Below, piece after piece: positions 34,928-44,651 of a stretch of 64,000 nucleotides of DNA. Within the stretch, counting starts at the first letter, position 1; each line of letters opens with the position of its first letter. This DNA is from Robiginitomaculum sp. (GTDB lineage Bacteria > Pseudomonadota > Alphaproteobacteria > Caulobacterales > Maricaulaceae). The stretch spans positions 594,499-658,498 of the forward strand of contig JAJFFT010000004.1 of assembly GCA_021776525.1 (NCBI GenBank), in the 5' to 3' direction. Position numbers and translations under genes: made by a program. The notes under the pieces are model-generated. The model saw only the letters and a program-made list of their open reading frames with translations. It made no database searches and was not told the DNA's origin.

Positions 34928-37780
34928 GTGACACGCACTAAAAACCTGCAAAAAGATGCGACGACACGAGAAAATGCGGACTGGTGTCTAGAACAATTGG
35001 AACACTATGAGCAGGGCATAGTGTCCGACCCGTTGACCAATTCGGTCAATCGTTTGGGGTATCGATTGTTTCAGGCCGGACAGCGTCAGGAAATCGACAC
35101 ATCCAGGCTGATTGATATGGCCAAAATGCTCAGCGATGATGCGCTGGTGCGTCGTGCTGATGATCTGGCCATGCAGCATCAGGACGGCCCGATCACCCAG
35201 GTACAAATTGATGCCATGATGGCGCCTTTGGCCAATCAGGATTTTGCACGCATAAAAAAAGATGTTGAACGCACACGGACCGGCATTGTCTTTACGGCAC
35301 ACCCGACCTTTGCCATGTCCACGCGTTTGCGCAAAGCCGTTGCAAATTATGCCTCCGCCGCAAAGCCGGCGCAGCGCAAAAGCGCACTGGATGCCATGAT
35401 TGCCCAGCGCCATGCCCCGGATGGCACCATCACATTGGACGATGAACATACGGCCTCGCGCCATGTCATCGACCATGCAAGCCGGGCCATCAATGACATC
35501 ACCGTAAAAATATTCGACTGGGCGCGCCGCCACTATCCGGCACAATGGTCAACGCTGAACCCGGTGCCGATCAGCCTTGCCACCTGGGTGGGATACGATC
35601 TGGATGGGCGAACCGATATTCACTGGGGCGAGACATTTCGCATCCGTCTGGCAGAAAAGGCACAGGCGCTTGGCCATTATGCCGACGGGTTGGCGGGTAT
35701 TGCGCTTAAAGAACACCAATCCGAACGCGATGATATTGTCACGCGTCTGCGCAATGCAGCTCAGTTTACGGCGCATCAGGCAGAACAGTTTAGCGGCGAC
35801 CTGGATGACCCCCAGGTGGTGACCCGCGCCGCCAATACGCTGACCGAGGATCATCCAGACCGTTTGACGGGCCTTGCGTCGGTGCTCTTGGCCCTTAATG
35901 ATCTGATCGCAGGTATCGGCACCGATCAGCAAAGCTGTCTGGCTTTATGCGCCTTGCGGGCGCAAATGCAGGCTTTGGGGCTGGGTACGGCGCGCATCCA
36001 TTTACGGATCAATGCGGCGCAGGTGATCTCGGCATTGCGCGCTGATCTGGGGCTGGAACATGGCCGCAGCTTTACCGAGCGCACGATACTGGATGCCGCG
36101 GCGGAAAAATCCAAAACCGTGTCGCGGCGTAACATCAATGTGGCTTCAATATTTCTGGAACCGATGACGGCGCGTCGGCAAATGATGCTGTGTGCCGAGT
36201 TTTTTAAGCACATTGATGCCGATACACCTATCCGGTTTTTAATTGCCGAATGCGAGGCCCCGGCAACCGTTATGGGGGCGATTTATCTGGCCCGCCTTTA
36301 TGGTGTCGAAGATTTGCTGGATATTTCGCCACTTTTTGAAACCCCTTATGCAATGGAACGCGGTGGGCGGCTGATTGAGCGCCTTTTGGAAGAGGACGAA
36401 TTTGTTCAATATATTCGGGCCAGAGGACGCATCGCCATCCAGATTGGATTTTCCGATTCGGGCCGCTTTATGGGACAAATCGCGGCCAATTGCGCCATTG
36501 AACGCCTGCAAATATTACTGGCACGGGCCTTGGCCAGCAAAGGGATACGGGATGTCGAAGTGGTGGTTTTTAATACCCACGGCGAATCCATGGGGCGCGG
36601 TGCTTATCCCGGCACCTTGAATGAACGCTTTGATTATCTGATGACCCCGTGGACGCGGGCGCGGTTCCACCATGAAGCTATTGCCTTAAATGCCGAGGCC
36701 AGTTTTCAGGGTGGTGATGGGTTTTTGCATTTCGAGACGGAACATTTGGCCGGTGCAACCACCAAAGCCATGCTGCAATGGGGTTTTGCGCAACCCAAGG
36801 CCGATAAAAGCGATCAATTCTACGCCGATATCAATTATTCCTGGGATTTTTACCGCAGCATAAAAGCCTGGCAGGAAACGCTTTTCGAAGACGTTGATTA
36901 TCAAATTTCGGTGGGTGCGTTTGCCGCCAATTTATTGTTCACCACCGGATCACGCAAAGCCCGCCGTCAAAGCGGGGCCAGCATAACCGGGCCCAAATCG
37001 CTGCGCGCTATCCCGCATAATGCCATATTGCAACAACTGGCGGTGCCGGTAAATGTCTTTGGCGGTGTCGGTCTCGCGGCCGGTCTTGAGGCTGAACGGT
37101 TTATTGAACAGGTCCAAAACTCCTCTCGTATGCGTGCTTTGATGGGCATGGTTCGTCGTTCACGCTCCTTGGCCAGCCTGCCGGTGGTTCGGGCTTATGG
37201 CACCGTATTTGATGCCAGCTTCTGGATCAGCAAAGCCTTTGGCGAAACTGACCCGAATATGGTGTTTGCCTGCGAGCAATTGGCCTTGCATTTGAAGGAT
37301 CTGAAAATACCCACAGCAATCAGCCGTTTCAGCAATCATATTGCGGCGGATCTGGCGCGGTTGGACAAGGTGTTTTTGGTTCTAGACGGCGAGCAATATT
37401 ATGAAGAACGCCATGACCAGCGCCGTACCGTGCATGCCTTGCATGCCATCCGTCTGGCGATGATCATGCGGGCCTTTATGCTGACCGCCAGCGTGCCTTC
37501 ATTTTCACAGCGTCATGATTGCACACGGAGCACTTTGTTGGATCTGGCCTGCGCTTTGCAGTTTGATGATCTGGCAGACATGCTGGACGATATTTTCCCG
37601 CTGAATGATGCTGGGGCAGCACAATTACGTGACATAAAAGAACCAAGCGATGACGACGATCATGCCCTGCGCGGTTACCCGCAAATCCACACGGAGGTGA
37701 TTGAACCCTTGCGACGTATTCACTGCACCATCCGTGAAATCGGTGTGGGCATTGCACACCATTATGGCGCTTACGGATGA
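34928..37780 (+). CDS. Divergent phosphoenolpyruvate carboxylase family protein
   Basis: The product of about 950 residues matches PEP carboxylase over its length but with altered motifs. The catalytic His segment is VFTAHPTFAMS (TAHPTE is usual). The lysine-containing YSDS segment reads GFSDSGRFMGQIAA. The glycine-rich Arg loop reads NTHGESMGRGAYPG, where HGRGGTVGRGGGP is expected. If active, it would carboxylate PEP to oxaloacetate. The changes make another role or loss of activity possible. GTG 34928 has a GAGG site 7 bases upstream; ATG 34886 or the open codon at 34817 are alternatives. It follows tRNA-Asp and stands alone. Confidence 0.7.
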   Translation: MTRTKNLQKDATTRENADWCLEQLEHYEQGIVSDPLTNSVNRLGYRLFQAGQRQEIDTSRLIDMAKMLSDDALVRRADDLAMQHQDGPITQVQIDAMMAPLANQDFARIKKDVERTRTGIVFTAHPTFAMSTRLRKAVANYASAAKPAQRKSALDAMIAQRHAPDGTITLDDEHTASRHVIDHASRAINDITVKIFDWARRHYPAQWSTLNPVPISLATWVGYDLDGRTDIHWGETFRIRLAEKAQALGHYADGLAGIALKEHQSERDDIVTRLRNAAQFTAHQAEQFSGDLDDPQVVTRAANTLTEDHPDRLTGLASVLLALNDLIAGIGTDQQSCLALCALRAQMQALGLGTARIHLRINAAQVISALRADLGLEHGRSFTERTILDAAAEKSKTVSRRNINVASIFLEPMTARRQMMLCAEFFKHIDADTPIRFLIAECEAPATVMGAIYLARLYGVEDLLDISPLFETPYAMERGGRLIERLLEEDEFVQYIRARGRIAIQIGFSDSGRFMGQIAANCAIERLQILLARALASKGIRDVEVVVFNTHGESMGRGAYPGTLNERFDYLMTPWTRARFHHEAIALNAEASFQGGDGFLHFETEHLAGATTKAMLQWGFAQPKADKSDQFYADINYSWDFYRSIKAWQETLFEDVDYQISVGAFAANLLFTTGSRKARRQSGASITGPKSLRAIPHNAILQQLAVPVNVFGGVGLAAGLEAERFIEQVQNSSRMRALMGMVRRSRSLASLPVVRAYGTVFDASFWISKAFGETDPNMVFACEQLALHLKDLKIPTAISRFSNHIAADLARLDKVFLVLDGEQYYEERHDQRRTVHALHAIRLAMIMRAFMLTASVPSFSQRHDCTRSTLLDLACALQFDDLADMLDDIFPLNDAGAAQLRDIKEPSDDDDHALRGYPQIHTEVIEPLRRIHCTIREIGVGIAHHYGAYG

Positions 37781-37834
37781 AGACGCCCGCCGCATCACAA
37801 TGATCAACGGCAGGCGCATCAAAGGTTCAGGGCA

Positions 37835-38138
37835 TTATTTGTATTTCGCGGCCATCTGTTTGCGAATGGTATCGCGCACCTGCGCGTCGAAAGCATCATC
37901 AGGTGAGTCTTTGATCCATTTTGCCGTTAAAGGCCTGACGTTCCTTTACCAATGCGCCCAGCTTGGCCTTTTGTTCTTTTTTGCTAAGCCCTTTTAGCTC
38001 GCCGGGCAGAGAATTTTTATCAAGGCCATCCAAAGACATCTTGCCGTCGGTATAATCTTCGATCAGTTCATTGTCGCCGGTAAGCGCCTTGTTTTTCTTG
38101 CCAGTTTTGCTAGGTACCTGATGACCAAACGCGGCCAA
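37835..38138 (-). pseudogene. Broken copy of the VWA gene 3' end
   Basis: Read on the minus strand, this codes for a stretch like the C-terminus of the VWA protein at 39272-40405: NELIEDYTDGKMSLDGLD and GLSKKEQKAKL match HELIEDYEDGKVSLDSLA and GLSKDEQKAKL. After RQAFNGKMDQ the frame stops at a TGA; in the next frame DDAFDAQVRDTIRKQMAAK continues to a stop at 37835. About 20 codons are missing in between. There is no usable start, so it is a remnant. It lies in the same orientation as the intact gene, on the other side of the acyltransferase. Confidence 0.8.
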
Positions 38139-38182
38139 TAGAGATAAATTTTAATCTATTCTACTACGAAAACAGAACCAGA

Positions 38183-39256
38183 ATGCAGCTAAATGACAAA
38201 AATTACGGCATACAGGCAACACGGGCATTGGCCGCATTATTGGTGGTTATTGGCCATATTCTGGCAGAGGGCAGTAAAAATACTGATTCACAGCTGTCAT
38301 TTAATGCTTTCGCCAACCTGTTTCCATGGGCTGCAGGCGTAGATATTTTCTTTGTCATTAGCGGCTTTATTATGATGGTCATTAGTGCCGGGCATTTTTC
38401 AGATAAACATCAGGTTTGGCCGTTTCTGCACCGCCGGTTGATCCGTATTGTGCCTGTCTACTGGTTTTTTACAGCATTGACGCTGGTGTTGTTATTGCTT
38501 TTGCCAAATGTATTTGATTCGACCAAATTTGAATGGGGACACACCCTGTCTTCATTTTTTTTCTACCCCGGATATCGCAACGCGGCGGGATTTATACAAC
38601 CCATTTTAGGCCTGGGCTGGACATTGAATTATGAAATGCTGTTCTACCTTCTTTTTGCTGGCAGCCTAATTTTACCCAAGCGTGTAGCAATCGTGGCTCT
38701 GGGTGCCATATTGATAGCTTTAGCAGCATTACACCCTTTTACCAAAGCCGGGCCATTGGCTCTGTCGTTTTGGACTAACCCCATTATGCTGGAATTCGTC
38801 TTAGGCTTGCTGGCCGGGTGGTTTTATTTAAAATCAGCGCGGTTAGCGCGCCTTCCCGCCTTTTTGCTGATGTTCATAGCCATGATGTTAATGTGGGTTT
38901 CGGGCAAGGTCTTTGGAGCTGGCTTGGGGGGGGATCTGCGTTTTGTTTTCTTTGGGGTGCCTGCTTTACTCTTTGTGTTGGGTGCTGCTTTTGCTGACTG
39001 GAACTTCTTGCGGGCATCTCTGGTGGGAAAGTTACTCGAACGTATTGGCAATGCTTCGTATACGTTATACCTCAGCCATCCTTTTGTTCTTAGCACGGTT
39101 TTCCTATTCTGGCAGCAATTTAGCATGTTTGGAGGCGTTGGTAGATATGGCTATGTGGCCATATCTGCACTGCTTTGTATTGTTTTTGCGTTGTTGTTTT
39201 TCCAGTTGGCAGAACGCCCTATGACGCAATTTTTGCGTGGCAATAAACCTCGTTAA
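38183..39256 (+). CDS. Acyltransferase 3 family membrane protein (OafA/NodX-like)
   Basis: The 357-residue protein has the acyltransferase 3 pattern: YGIQATRALAALLVVIGHI with the catalytic His in helix 1, DIFFVISGFIM and FLHRRLIRIVPVYWF, followed by about 10 membrane helices in all. Such enzymes transfer acetyl or other acyl groups to surface sugars or lipids. Its base composition looks more AT-rich than the flanking genes. It is set between the intact VWA gene and a broken copy of its 3' end. No glycan gene lies nearby. It was probably acquired or moved by recombination. Confidence 0.87.
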   Translation: MQLNDKNYGIQATRALAALLVVIGHILAEGSKNTDSQLSFNAFANLFPWAAGVDIFFVISGFIMMVISAGHFSDKHQVWPFLHRRLIRIVPVYWFFTALTLVLLLLLPNVFDSTKFEWGHTLSSFFFYPGYRNAAGFIQPILGLGWTLNYEMLFYLLFAGSLILPKRVAIVALGAILIALAALHPFTKAGPLALSFWTNPIMLEFVLGLLAGWFYLKSARLARLPAFLLMFIAMMLMWVSGKVFGAGLGGDLRFVFFGVPALLFVLGAAFADWNFLRASLVGKLLERIGNASYTLYLSHPFVLSTVFLFWQQFSMFGGVGRYGYVAISALLCIVFALLFFQLAERPMTQFLRGNKPR

Positions 39257-39271
39257 TTTAATATTTTTACT

Positions 39272-40405
39272 TTATTCTTTCATCTTCGCCGCCATTTGTT
39301 TGCGAATGGTATCGCGTACCTGTGCGTCAAAGGCATCATCAGGGGCTTCGGCGGCGCGCTTTTTGGCCTCTTCTTTCAAGTAGGCATCACGCTTTTTAAC
39401 CAGCACTTCCATATCCGTATTCAATTTCTGTCGCTTGGCGACTAGGGCATCAAGCTTGGCTTTTTGCTCGTCTTTGCTGAGGCCTTTAAATTCCGATGGC
39501 AGTTCACTCTGCGCAAGGCTGTCCAGCGATACCTTGCCATCTTCATAATCCTCGATCAGTTCATGACCGCCAGTAACCACCTTATTGCGCTTGCCGGCCT
39601 TATAACGAAAGCTGGCCATATCGGAGGCTACCGGGGCTGCGGCCCCAAGGGCGATGCTGCGTTTTTCGCGCACTGTGGCCTGTTCAGTCCGCGAACCATA
39701 GCTCAGCACTGTGCGGTTCATGGCCTGTTGCATGGTGTCAATCTGTTCATCATAGGGCGAGCGCACTTGCCGCATGCCGCCATTTTGCGCAATCGCCAGG
39801 TATTCGCCTTCTCCCAGATCAGCGATTTCATGCCAGACCTTCGACGTATCGCTGTGGCGACCGGCCTGTACTGTATTGACGATAATATCGGTGTCGCGGG
39901 CATCGCGCAGCGTGACGGCATAGGGGGTGTCGTTCTGGTAATCCATGTGCGGCGGGGCGTCGCCCACCAAAAAGACCAGGCGCAGTGTGTTCGGGTTCTG
40001 GTCCCATCCAAGGTCGACAATGCTCTCGTTCAGGGCCTGATTGACCGATTCGGGACGGTCGCCGCCGCCCTGTGCCTTAAATTCGAGCAAATGGCCGTAA
40101 ATGCCGCTCATATCATCGGTCAGATCAAAGGTTTTGGTGATATAGGCATCACCACGATCCCGATAGCCAATCAGTGCAAACCTGATACGGCCTTGCTGGC
40201 CGGGTCGGGTATCGGCAATATCATTGGCGATCGACCAGATTTTTTGTTTGGCCCCTTCGATCAGGCCGGACATAGATCCGGTGGTGTCGAGCACAAAGGC
40301 GACATCCACGTCATAAGAGGGGGCAAAGGTGCTGCTGGCGCTGGCGGGCAGGGTGGTCCCCAGCATCATGGCGCACAAGGATGCGCCGAGGAATAAATGT
40401 TTCAT
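39272..40405 (-). CDS. Exported von Willebrand factor type A domain protein
   Basis: The 377-residue protein has a signal peptide (about 1-23, ending TLPASAS) and a VWA domain (about 33-215). The metal site is DTTGSMS at 40-46, a DxTxS form of MIDAS, with later YRDRGD and GGGDRPE elements. The C-terminal half is a Lys/Ala-rich helical region with ELIEDYEDGK and GLSKDEQKAKLDALV. VWA domains mediate metal-dependent protein contacts; partners here are unknown. The ATG at 40405 is preferred because it opens the signal peptide. Its 3' part was duplicated to 37835-38138. Confidence 0.87.
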   Translation of the reverse strand: MKHLFLGASLCAMMLGTTLPASASSTFAPSYDVDVAFVLDTTGSMSGLIEGAKQKIWSIANDIADTRPGQQGRIRFALIGYRDRGDAYITKTFDLTDDMSGIYGHLLEFKAQGGGDRPESVNQALNESIVDLGWDQNPNTLRLVFLVGDAPPHMDYQNDTPYAVTLRDARDTDIIVNTVQAGRHSDTSKVWHEIADLGEGEYLAIAQNGGMRQVRSPYDEQIDTMQQAMNRTVLSYGSRTEQATVREKRSIALGAAAPVASDMASFRYKAGKRNKVVTGGHELIEDYEDGKVSLDSLAQSELPSEFKGLSKDEQKAKLDALVAKRQKLNTDMEVLVKKRDAYLKEEAKKRAAEAPDDAFDAQVRDTIRKQMAAKMKE

Positions 40406-40673
40406 TGTTTTGACCTCATGCGCCCCCGCCAGGTCAGGTGTCGCGCAAGATTCTGCCGAAAATAGGGCTGATCCGTGACGATTTGAGGTGCGACCGGTCC
40501 GGCATGTCTGTGCTGCGCCGGGCAAAGCTGAAAAAACACTGTTTGCGCGACAAATCGCCCTGCATAGGTGATTGCCATTTTGGGCATACGGTTCTAGCTT
40601 CGCGATCCAGAGCGGGGGCTCATGGGATGTGAGTCGCTGCGCCAGCATTTGTGCTTAACCGCCGGAGCCTTTC
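40406..40673. promoter_or_regulatory. Upstream region of the nuo operon
   Basis: These 268 bases separate the divergent VWA and nuoA genes and must contain both promoters. No supported gene, strong hairpin or clear hexamer pair was seen. A GGAGCC ribosome-binding site lies before the nuoA ATG. Confidence 0.35.
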
Positions 40674-41039
40674 ATGAGCGACCTTCTGCTCGAATACCTT
40701 CCTGTACTGATCTTTCTGGCCATCGCCGCCTTGATTGCATTGGTATTTATGGTCCTGCCAGTCATTCTGGCCCCCAAAAACCCGGACAGTGAAAAAGTCT
40801 CGACCTATGAATGCGGGTTCGAAGCTTTTGATGATGCGCGGATGAAATTCGACGTCAAATTCTATCTGGTGGCGATTCTTTTTATCGTCTTCGATCTCGA
40901 GGTGGTTTTCCTCTTTCCATGGGCGGTCAATCTGAAGGCCCTGGGACCATACGCCTTTTGGACCATGATGGTGTTTCTGGCCGAACTGATGGTCGGCTTT
41001 ATGTATGCGTGGCGTCGTGGCGCCCTAGAATGGGAATAG
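40674..41039 (+). CDS. nuoA: NADH-quinone oxidoreductase subunit A
   Basis: The 121-residue membrane subunit has three helices and the conserved loop [32 protein letters not shown] region (about 40-70), in which the Cys-Gly-Phe segment contacts the quinone cavity. It starts the operon and is followed after 4 bases by nuoB. Confidence 0.96.
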   Translation: MSDLLLEYLPVLIFLAIAALIALVFMVLPVILAPKNPDSEKVSTYECGFEAFDDARMKFDVKFYLVAILFIVFDLEVVFLFPWAVNLKALGPYAFWTMMVFLAELMVGFMYAWRRGALEWE

Positions 41040-41043
41040 TCTC

Positions 41044-41607
41044 ATGAGTGATACAAACATTCCTGCATATTCTGCGGCCCGTGTGGCCACGCCGCATTAT
41101 GATCCCAAAAAACACGACCCGTTTCATGACGGGGTGACCGACGCGCTGATGGACAAGGGTTTCGTTATTGCCAGCGCCGACGAGTTGATCACCTGGGCGC
41201 GCACCGGCTCGCTCATGTGGATGACATTTGGTCTGGCCTGTTGTGCCGTCGAGATGATGCAGGCCGCCATGCCACGCTATGACGTGGAACGCTTTGGTTT
41301 TGCGCCGCGCGCCTCCCCACGCCAGTCCGACGTGATGATCGTCGCCGGTACGCTGACCAATAAAATGGCCCCGGCCCTGCGCAAAGTCTATGACCAGATG
41401 CCAGAGCCGCGCTATGTGATTTCTATGGGCTCCTGCGCCAATGGCGGCGGGTATTACCATTATTCCTATTCTGTGGTGCGCGGCTGTGATCGCATTGTGC
41501 CGGTGGATATTTATGTCCCCGGTTGTCCGCCAACCGCCGAGGCGCTTGTCTATGGCATTTTGCAATTGCAAAAGAAAATCCGCCGCGTGGGGGACATTAT
41601 TCGATGA
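41044..41607 (+). CDS. nuoB: NADH-quinone oxidoreductase subunit B
   Basis: The 187-residue peripheral subunit carries cluster N2, the electron donor to quinone. Its ligands are the adjacent Cys pair in [11 protein letters not shown], the Cys in [13 protein letters not shown] and the Cys in [11 protein letters not shown]. The stop overlaps the nuoC start by 4 bases. Confidence 0.97.
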   Translation: MSDTNIPAYSAARVATPHYDPKKHDPFHDGVTDALMDKGFVIASADELITWARTGSLMWMTFGLACCAVEMMQAAMPRYDVERFGFAPRASPRQSDVMIVAGTLTNKMAPALRKVYDQMPEPRYVISMGSCANGGGYYHYSYSVVRGCDRIVPVDIYVPGCPPTAEALVYGILQLQKKIRRVGDIIR

Positions 41608-42215
41608 GCCATTCCCTTACAGATTTGCAGGATTATCTGCTGGCCGAACTGGGCACCGCCCTGACCGGCAGTACCATCAGTTTTGGTGATCTGACACTGA
41701 ATGCCCATGCCGAGCAGATCGTCAAAATTCTTAATTTTCTACGCGATGACAGCCAGTGCCGTTTTGAAACTCTGATTGATATTTGCGGCGTTGATTATCC
41801 GGGCCGCGCCCGGCGTTTTGATGTGGTCTATCATTTGCTTTCCATGCGTGAAAACAAACGCTTGCGCATCAAGGTCAAGGTCGAAGAAGGCGGCACTATC
41901 CCCAGCGTGGTTGATGTCTACCCGGCCGCCAACTGGAATGAACGCGAAGCGTTTGACATGTATGGCATCCTGTTTTCCGGCCATCCCGATTTGCGCCGAA
42001 TTTTGACCGATTACGGTTTTGAAGGCCATCCGCTGCGCAAGGATTTCCCGCTCTCCGGTCACGTGCAATGCCGCTATGACGAAGAACAGCGCCGCGTGGT
42101 GTATGAGCCGGTATCCCTGACCCAGGAATTTCGTAATTTCGACAATCTTAGCCCGTGGGAAGGCGCAAAATATGTGCTGGACGAGGCCGATAAAGCAGAA
42201 GATGGGGCGGGCTGA
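41604..42215 (+). CDS. nuoC: NADH-quinone oxidoreductase subunit C
   Basis: The 203-residue subunit has the 30-kDa family motif [28 protein letters not shown] stretch (about 113-135) and [11 protein letters not shown]. It is structural in the peripheral arm near the quinone site. The ATG at 41604 (MSHSLTDL) overlaps the nuoB stop by ATGA; an open upstream extension to 41523 lies inside nuoB and is rejected. The stop shares one base with the nuoD start. Confidence 0.95.
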   Translation: MSHSLTDLQDYLLAELGTALTGSTISFGDLTLNAHAEQIVKILNFLRDDSQCRFETLIDICGVDYPGRARRFDVVYHLLSMRENKRLRIKVKVEEGGTIPSVVDVYPAANWNEREAFDMYGILFSGHPDLRRILTDYGFEGHPLRKDFPLSGHVQCRYDEEQRRVVYEPVSLTQEFRNFDNLSPWEGAKYVLDEADKAEDGAG

Positions 42216-43405
42216 TGGCTGATATCGAAGTCGAAACCGAAGGCCGTAATTTTACCATCAACTTTGGTCCGCAACACCCGGCTGCGCACGGGGTTTTGCG
42301 CCTTGTGGTCGAACTGGACGGTGAAATAGTCGAGCGGGTTGATCCGCATATCGGGCTTTTGCACCGGGGCACGGAAAAGCTGATCGAGCACAAAACCTAT
42401 TTGCAGGCCATGCCGTATTTTGATCGGCTGGATTATGTGGCCCCGATGAATCAGGAACACGCCTTTTGTCTGGCTATTGAAAAGCTGACCGGGGTCGAGG
42501 TGCCACGTCGGGCACAGTTTATCCGGGTTCTGTATAGCGAAATAGGACGGCTGCTCTCGCATCTTCTGAACGTCACCACGCAGGCCATGGATGTCGGGGC
42601 GCTGACGCCGCCGCTTTGGGGCTTTGAAGAGCGCGAAAAACTGATGGTGTTTTACGAGCGCGCCTCGGGATCGCGCATGCACGCGGCGTACTTTCGCCCG
42701 GGCGGTGTGCATCAGGACCTGCCGCCGGAACTGTTGCATGACATTGGTGAATTTTGCGAAACCTTCCCCAAGGTTTTGGACGATATTGAAACTCTGCTGA
42801 CCGATAATCGCATTTTCAAACAACGCAATGCCGATATTGGTGTGGTCTCCGAACAGGACGCACTGGAATGGGGCTTTTCAGGCGTCATGGTACGTGGCTC
42901 TGGCATGGCGTGGGATTTGCGCCGCGCCCAGCCTTACGAGGTCTATTCCGAGCTGGATTTTGACATTGCCGTCGGCAAACATGGCGATTGTTATGACCGT
43001 TATCTGGTCCGCATGGCAGAGATGCGCGAAAGCGTTAAAATCATGCAGCAATGCCTGAAAAAAATGCCAAAGGGTCCGGTTATGGAAACCTCTGGCAAGG
43101 TTGCGCCACCAAAACGCGCCGAGATGAAACAGTCGATGGAAGCACTGATCCATCACTTTAAACTTTATACCGAAGGCTTTCATGTCCCAGAGGGCGAAGT
43201 CTATTGCGCCGTCGAGGCCCCCAAGGGCGAATTTGGGGTGTATCTGGTGTCGGATGGCACCAACAAACCTTACCGCTGCAAAATCAAGGCACCGGGTTAT
43301 ATGCATTTGCAAGCTATGGATTATCTCAATAAAGGCCACATGCTGGCCGACATCGCCGCCATTATTGGCTCGCTCGATGTGGTGTTCGGGGAGATTGACC
43401 GATGA
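42215..43405 (+). CDS. nuoD: NADH-quinone oxidoreductase subunit D
   Basis: The 396-residue 49-kDa-type subunit forms the quinone-binding cavity with NuoB. It shows [20 protein letters not shown] with the quinone-site His, [18 protein letters not shown] and, near the end, the conserved DVVFGEIDR terminus. There is no fusion with nuoC. The start overlaps the nuoC stop by one base and the stop overlaps nuoE by 4 bases. Confidence 0.97.
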   Translation: MADIEVETEGRNFTINFGPQHPAAHGVLRLVVELDGEIVERVDPHIGLLHRGTEKLIEHKTYLQAMPYFDRLDYVAPMNQEHAFCLAIEKLTGVEVPRRAQFIRVLYSEIGRLLSHLLNVTTQAMDVGALTPPLWGFEEREKLMVFYERASGSRMHAAYFRPGGVHQDLPPELLHDIGEFCETFPKVLDDIETLLTDNRIFKQRNADIGVVSEQDALEWGFSGVMVRGSGMAWDLRRAQPYEVYSELDFDIAVGKHGDCYDRYLVRMAEMRESVKIMQQCLKKMPKGPVMETSGKVAPPKRAEMKQSMEALIHHFKLYTEGFHVPEGEVYCAVEAPKGEFGVYLVSDGTNKPYRCKIKAPGYMHLQAMDYLNKGHMLADIAAIIGSLDVVFGEIDR

Positions 43406-44424
43406 GCGGCCGTCACCTCGCCAAACAACAACCCGACAGCTTTGCCTTTTCCAAAAAAGGTGAAACCGAGGCTAAATACTGGATTGCCAAATACCCCAAG
43501 GGCAAACAACGCTCGGCGGTGATCCCGCTTCTGTGGATTGCCCAAAAAGATAATGGCGGCTGGTTATCCGAGCCAGCAATGCGCGTGGTTGGTGATCGTC
43601 TGGGCATGGCGCATATTCGCGTGCTGGAAGTTGCCACCTTTTACACCATGTTCAAATTGGAACCGGTCGGCAAACACCTTATTCAGGTCTGCGGCACCAC
43701 ACCGTGCATGCTGCGCGGCTCAGGAAAGCTGATCAAGGTTTGCAAAAACCGCATTGGCGAAAAAAACACCGTCTCTGCCGATGGCAAGTTTACCTGGGAA
43801 GAGGTGGAATGTCTGGGGGCTTGTGTGAATGCACCCATGGTGCAAATTTCCAATGCCGACGGCGATGCCTATTACGAAGATTTGGACGAGGCCAGCATGG
43901 AAAAATTGCTGGACGATCTCGCCGCTGGTCGCGCCGTTAAACACGGCCCGCAAAATGGCCGCATGACGTCCGAGCCTTTGGGCGGTGCACAGACCTTGAT
44001 CGATAAAACACTGTATAACGGATCACGCGCCAAGCCTTTGAAAAGCATACCCAATGCGCCAAAGGCGGCCGGAAAAGCCAAGGCCAAAGCAGCACCCAAA
44101 AAAAACACAGTGATTGCTGGTGGTAAAAAAGCGGCGACGCCTAAGAAGGCCGCAGCCCCCAAAGCGGCTGCAAAAATAGCCAAGCCCAAGCTTTTGAAAA
44201 AGGCCCGTAAAGAAGGTGCCGATAATCTTAAACGCATATCCGGCGTTGGCCCCAAGATTGAGGGCATCCTCAACACGCTTGGGGTTTTCCATTTTGATCA
44301 GGTGGCCAGTTGGGCGAAAAAAGAGATTGACTGGGTTGATGAGCAATTGAAATTCAAAGGCCGCATCACCCGTGAAAAATGGATTGCGCAGGCAAAAGCG
44401 TTGATCAAGGGGGCCGGTAAATGA
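43402..44424 (+). CDS. nuoE: NADH-quinone oxidoreductase subunit E with C-terminal helix-hairpin-helix extension
   Basis: The 340-residue protein has the 24-kDa-type 2Fe-2S domain (about 1-185), with cysteines in [12 protein letters not shown] and [11 protein letters not shown] that bind cluster N1a. An Ala/Lys-rich linker (about 215-265) follows, then a helix-hairpin-helix-like tail (about 272-340, [20 protein letters not shown]). The core alone would be near 170-220 residues. Long C-terminal extensions of this kind are known in alphaproteobacterial NuoE; their role is not established. It is coupled by ATGA overlaps to nuoD and to the small gene after it. Confidence 0.95.
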   Translation: MSGRHLAKQQPDSFAFSKKGETEAKYWIAKYPKGKQRSAVIPLLWIAQKDNGGWLSEPAMRVVGDRLGMAHIRVLEVATFYTMFKLEPVGKHLIQVCGTTPCMLRGSGKLIKVCKNRIGEKNTVSADGKFTWEEVECLGACVNAPMVQISNADGDAYYEDLDEASMEKLLDDLAAGRAVKHGPQNGRMTSEPLGGAQTLIDKTLYNGSRAKPLKSIPNAPKAAGKAKAKAAPKKNTVIAGGKKAATPKKAAAPKAAAKIAKPKLLKKARKEGADNLKRISGVGPKIEGILNTLGVFHFDQVASWAKKEIDWVDEQLKFKGRITREKWIAQAKALIKGAGK

Positions 44425-44651
44425 CCTCAACCCCCACAAAAAACTCTGGCAAGATGAGTGATAACCAAATCCTTGTGGCGCTGATCACCCTGGTTGAGAT
44501 GCTCACACTGGGCGGCCTTGCCATTGGATATTTCATGACCAAAGCGGACACGTGGATTCATGTTGGCGTTGCGGTGCTGGTGATTGCCGGTGTGGCCGTG
44601 GCCTATTTGAGCTGGCAGGACAATAAAGGAAAAGGTGCAGGCAATGCTTGA
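44421..44651 (+). CDS. Small two-helix membrane protein inside the nuo operon
   Basis: The 76-residue product has two hydrophobic segments (about 17-40 and 44-64), [20 protein letters not shown] and a second rich in Val/Ala, with a charged Lys/Asn tail. It overlaps the nuoE stop by 4 bases and the nuoF start by 8 bases, so it is translated in register with complex I. I do not recognise a named family; small unassigned genes at this position occur in other alphaproteobacteria. It could be an accessory subunit or assembly factor. An internal ATG at 44454 is an alternative start. Confidence 0.75.
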   Translation: MTSTPTKNSGKMSDNQILVALITLVEMLTLGGLAIGYFMTKADTWIHVGVAVLVIAGVAVAYLSWQDNKGKGAGNA

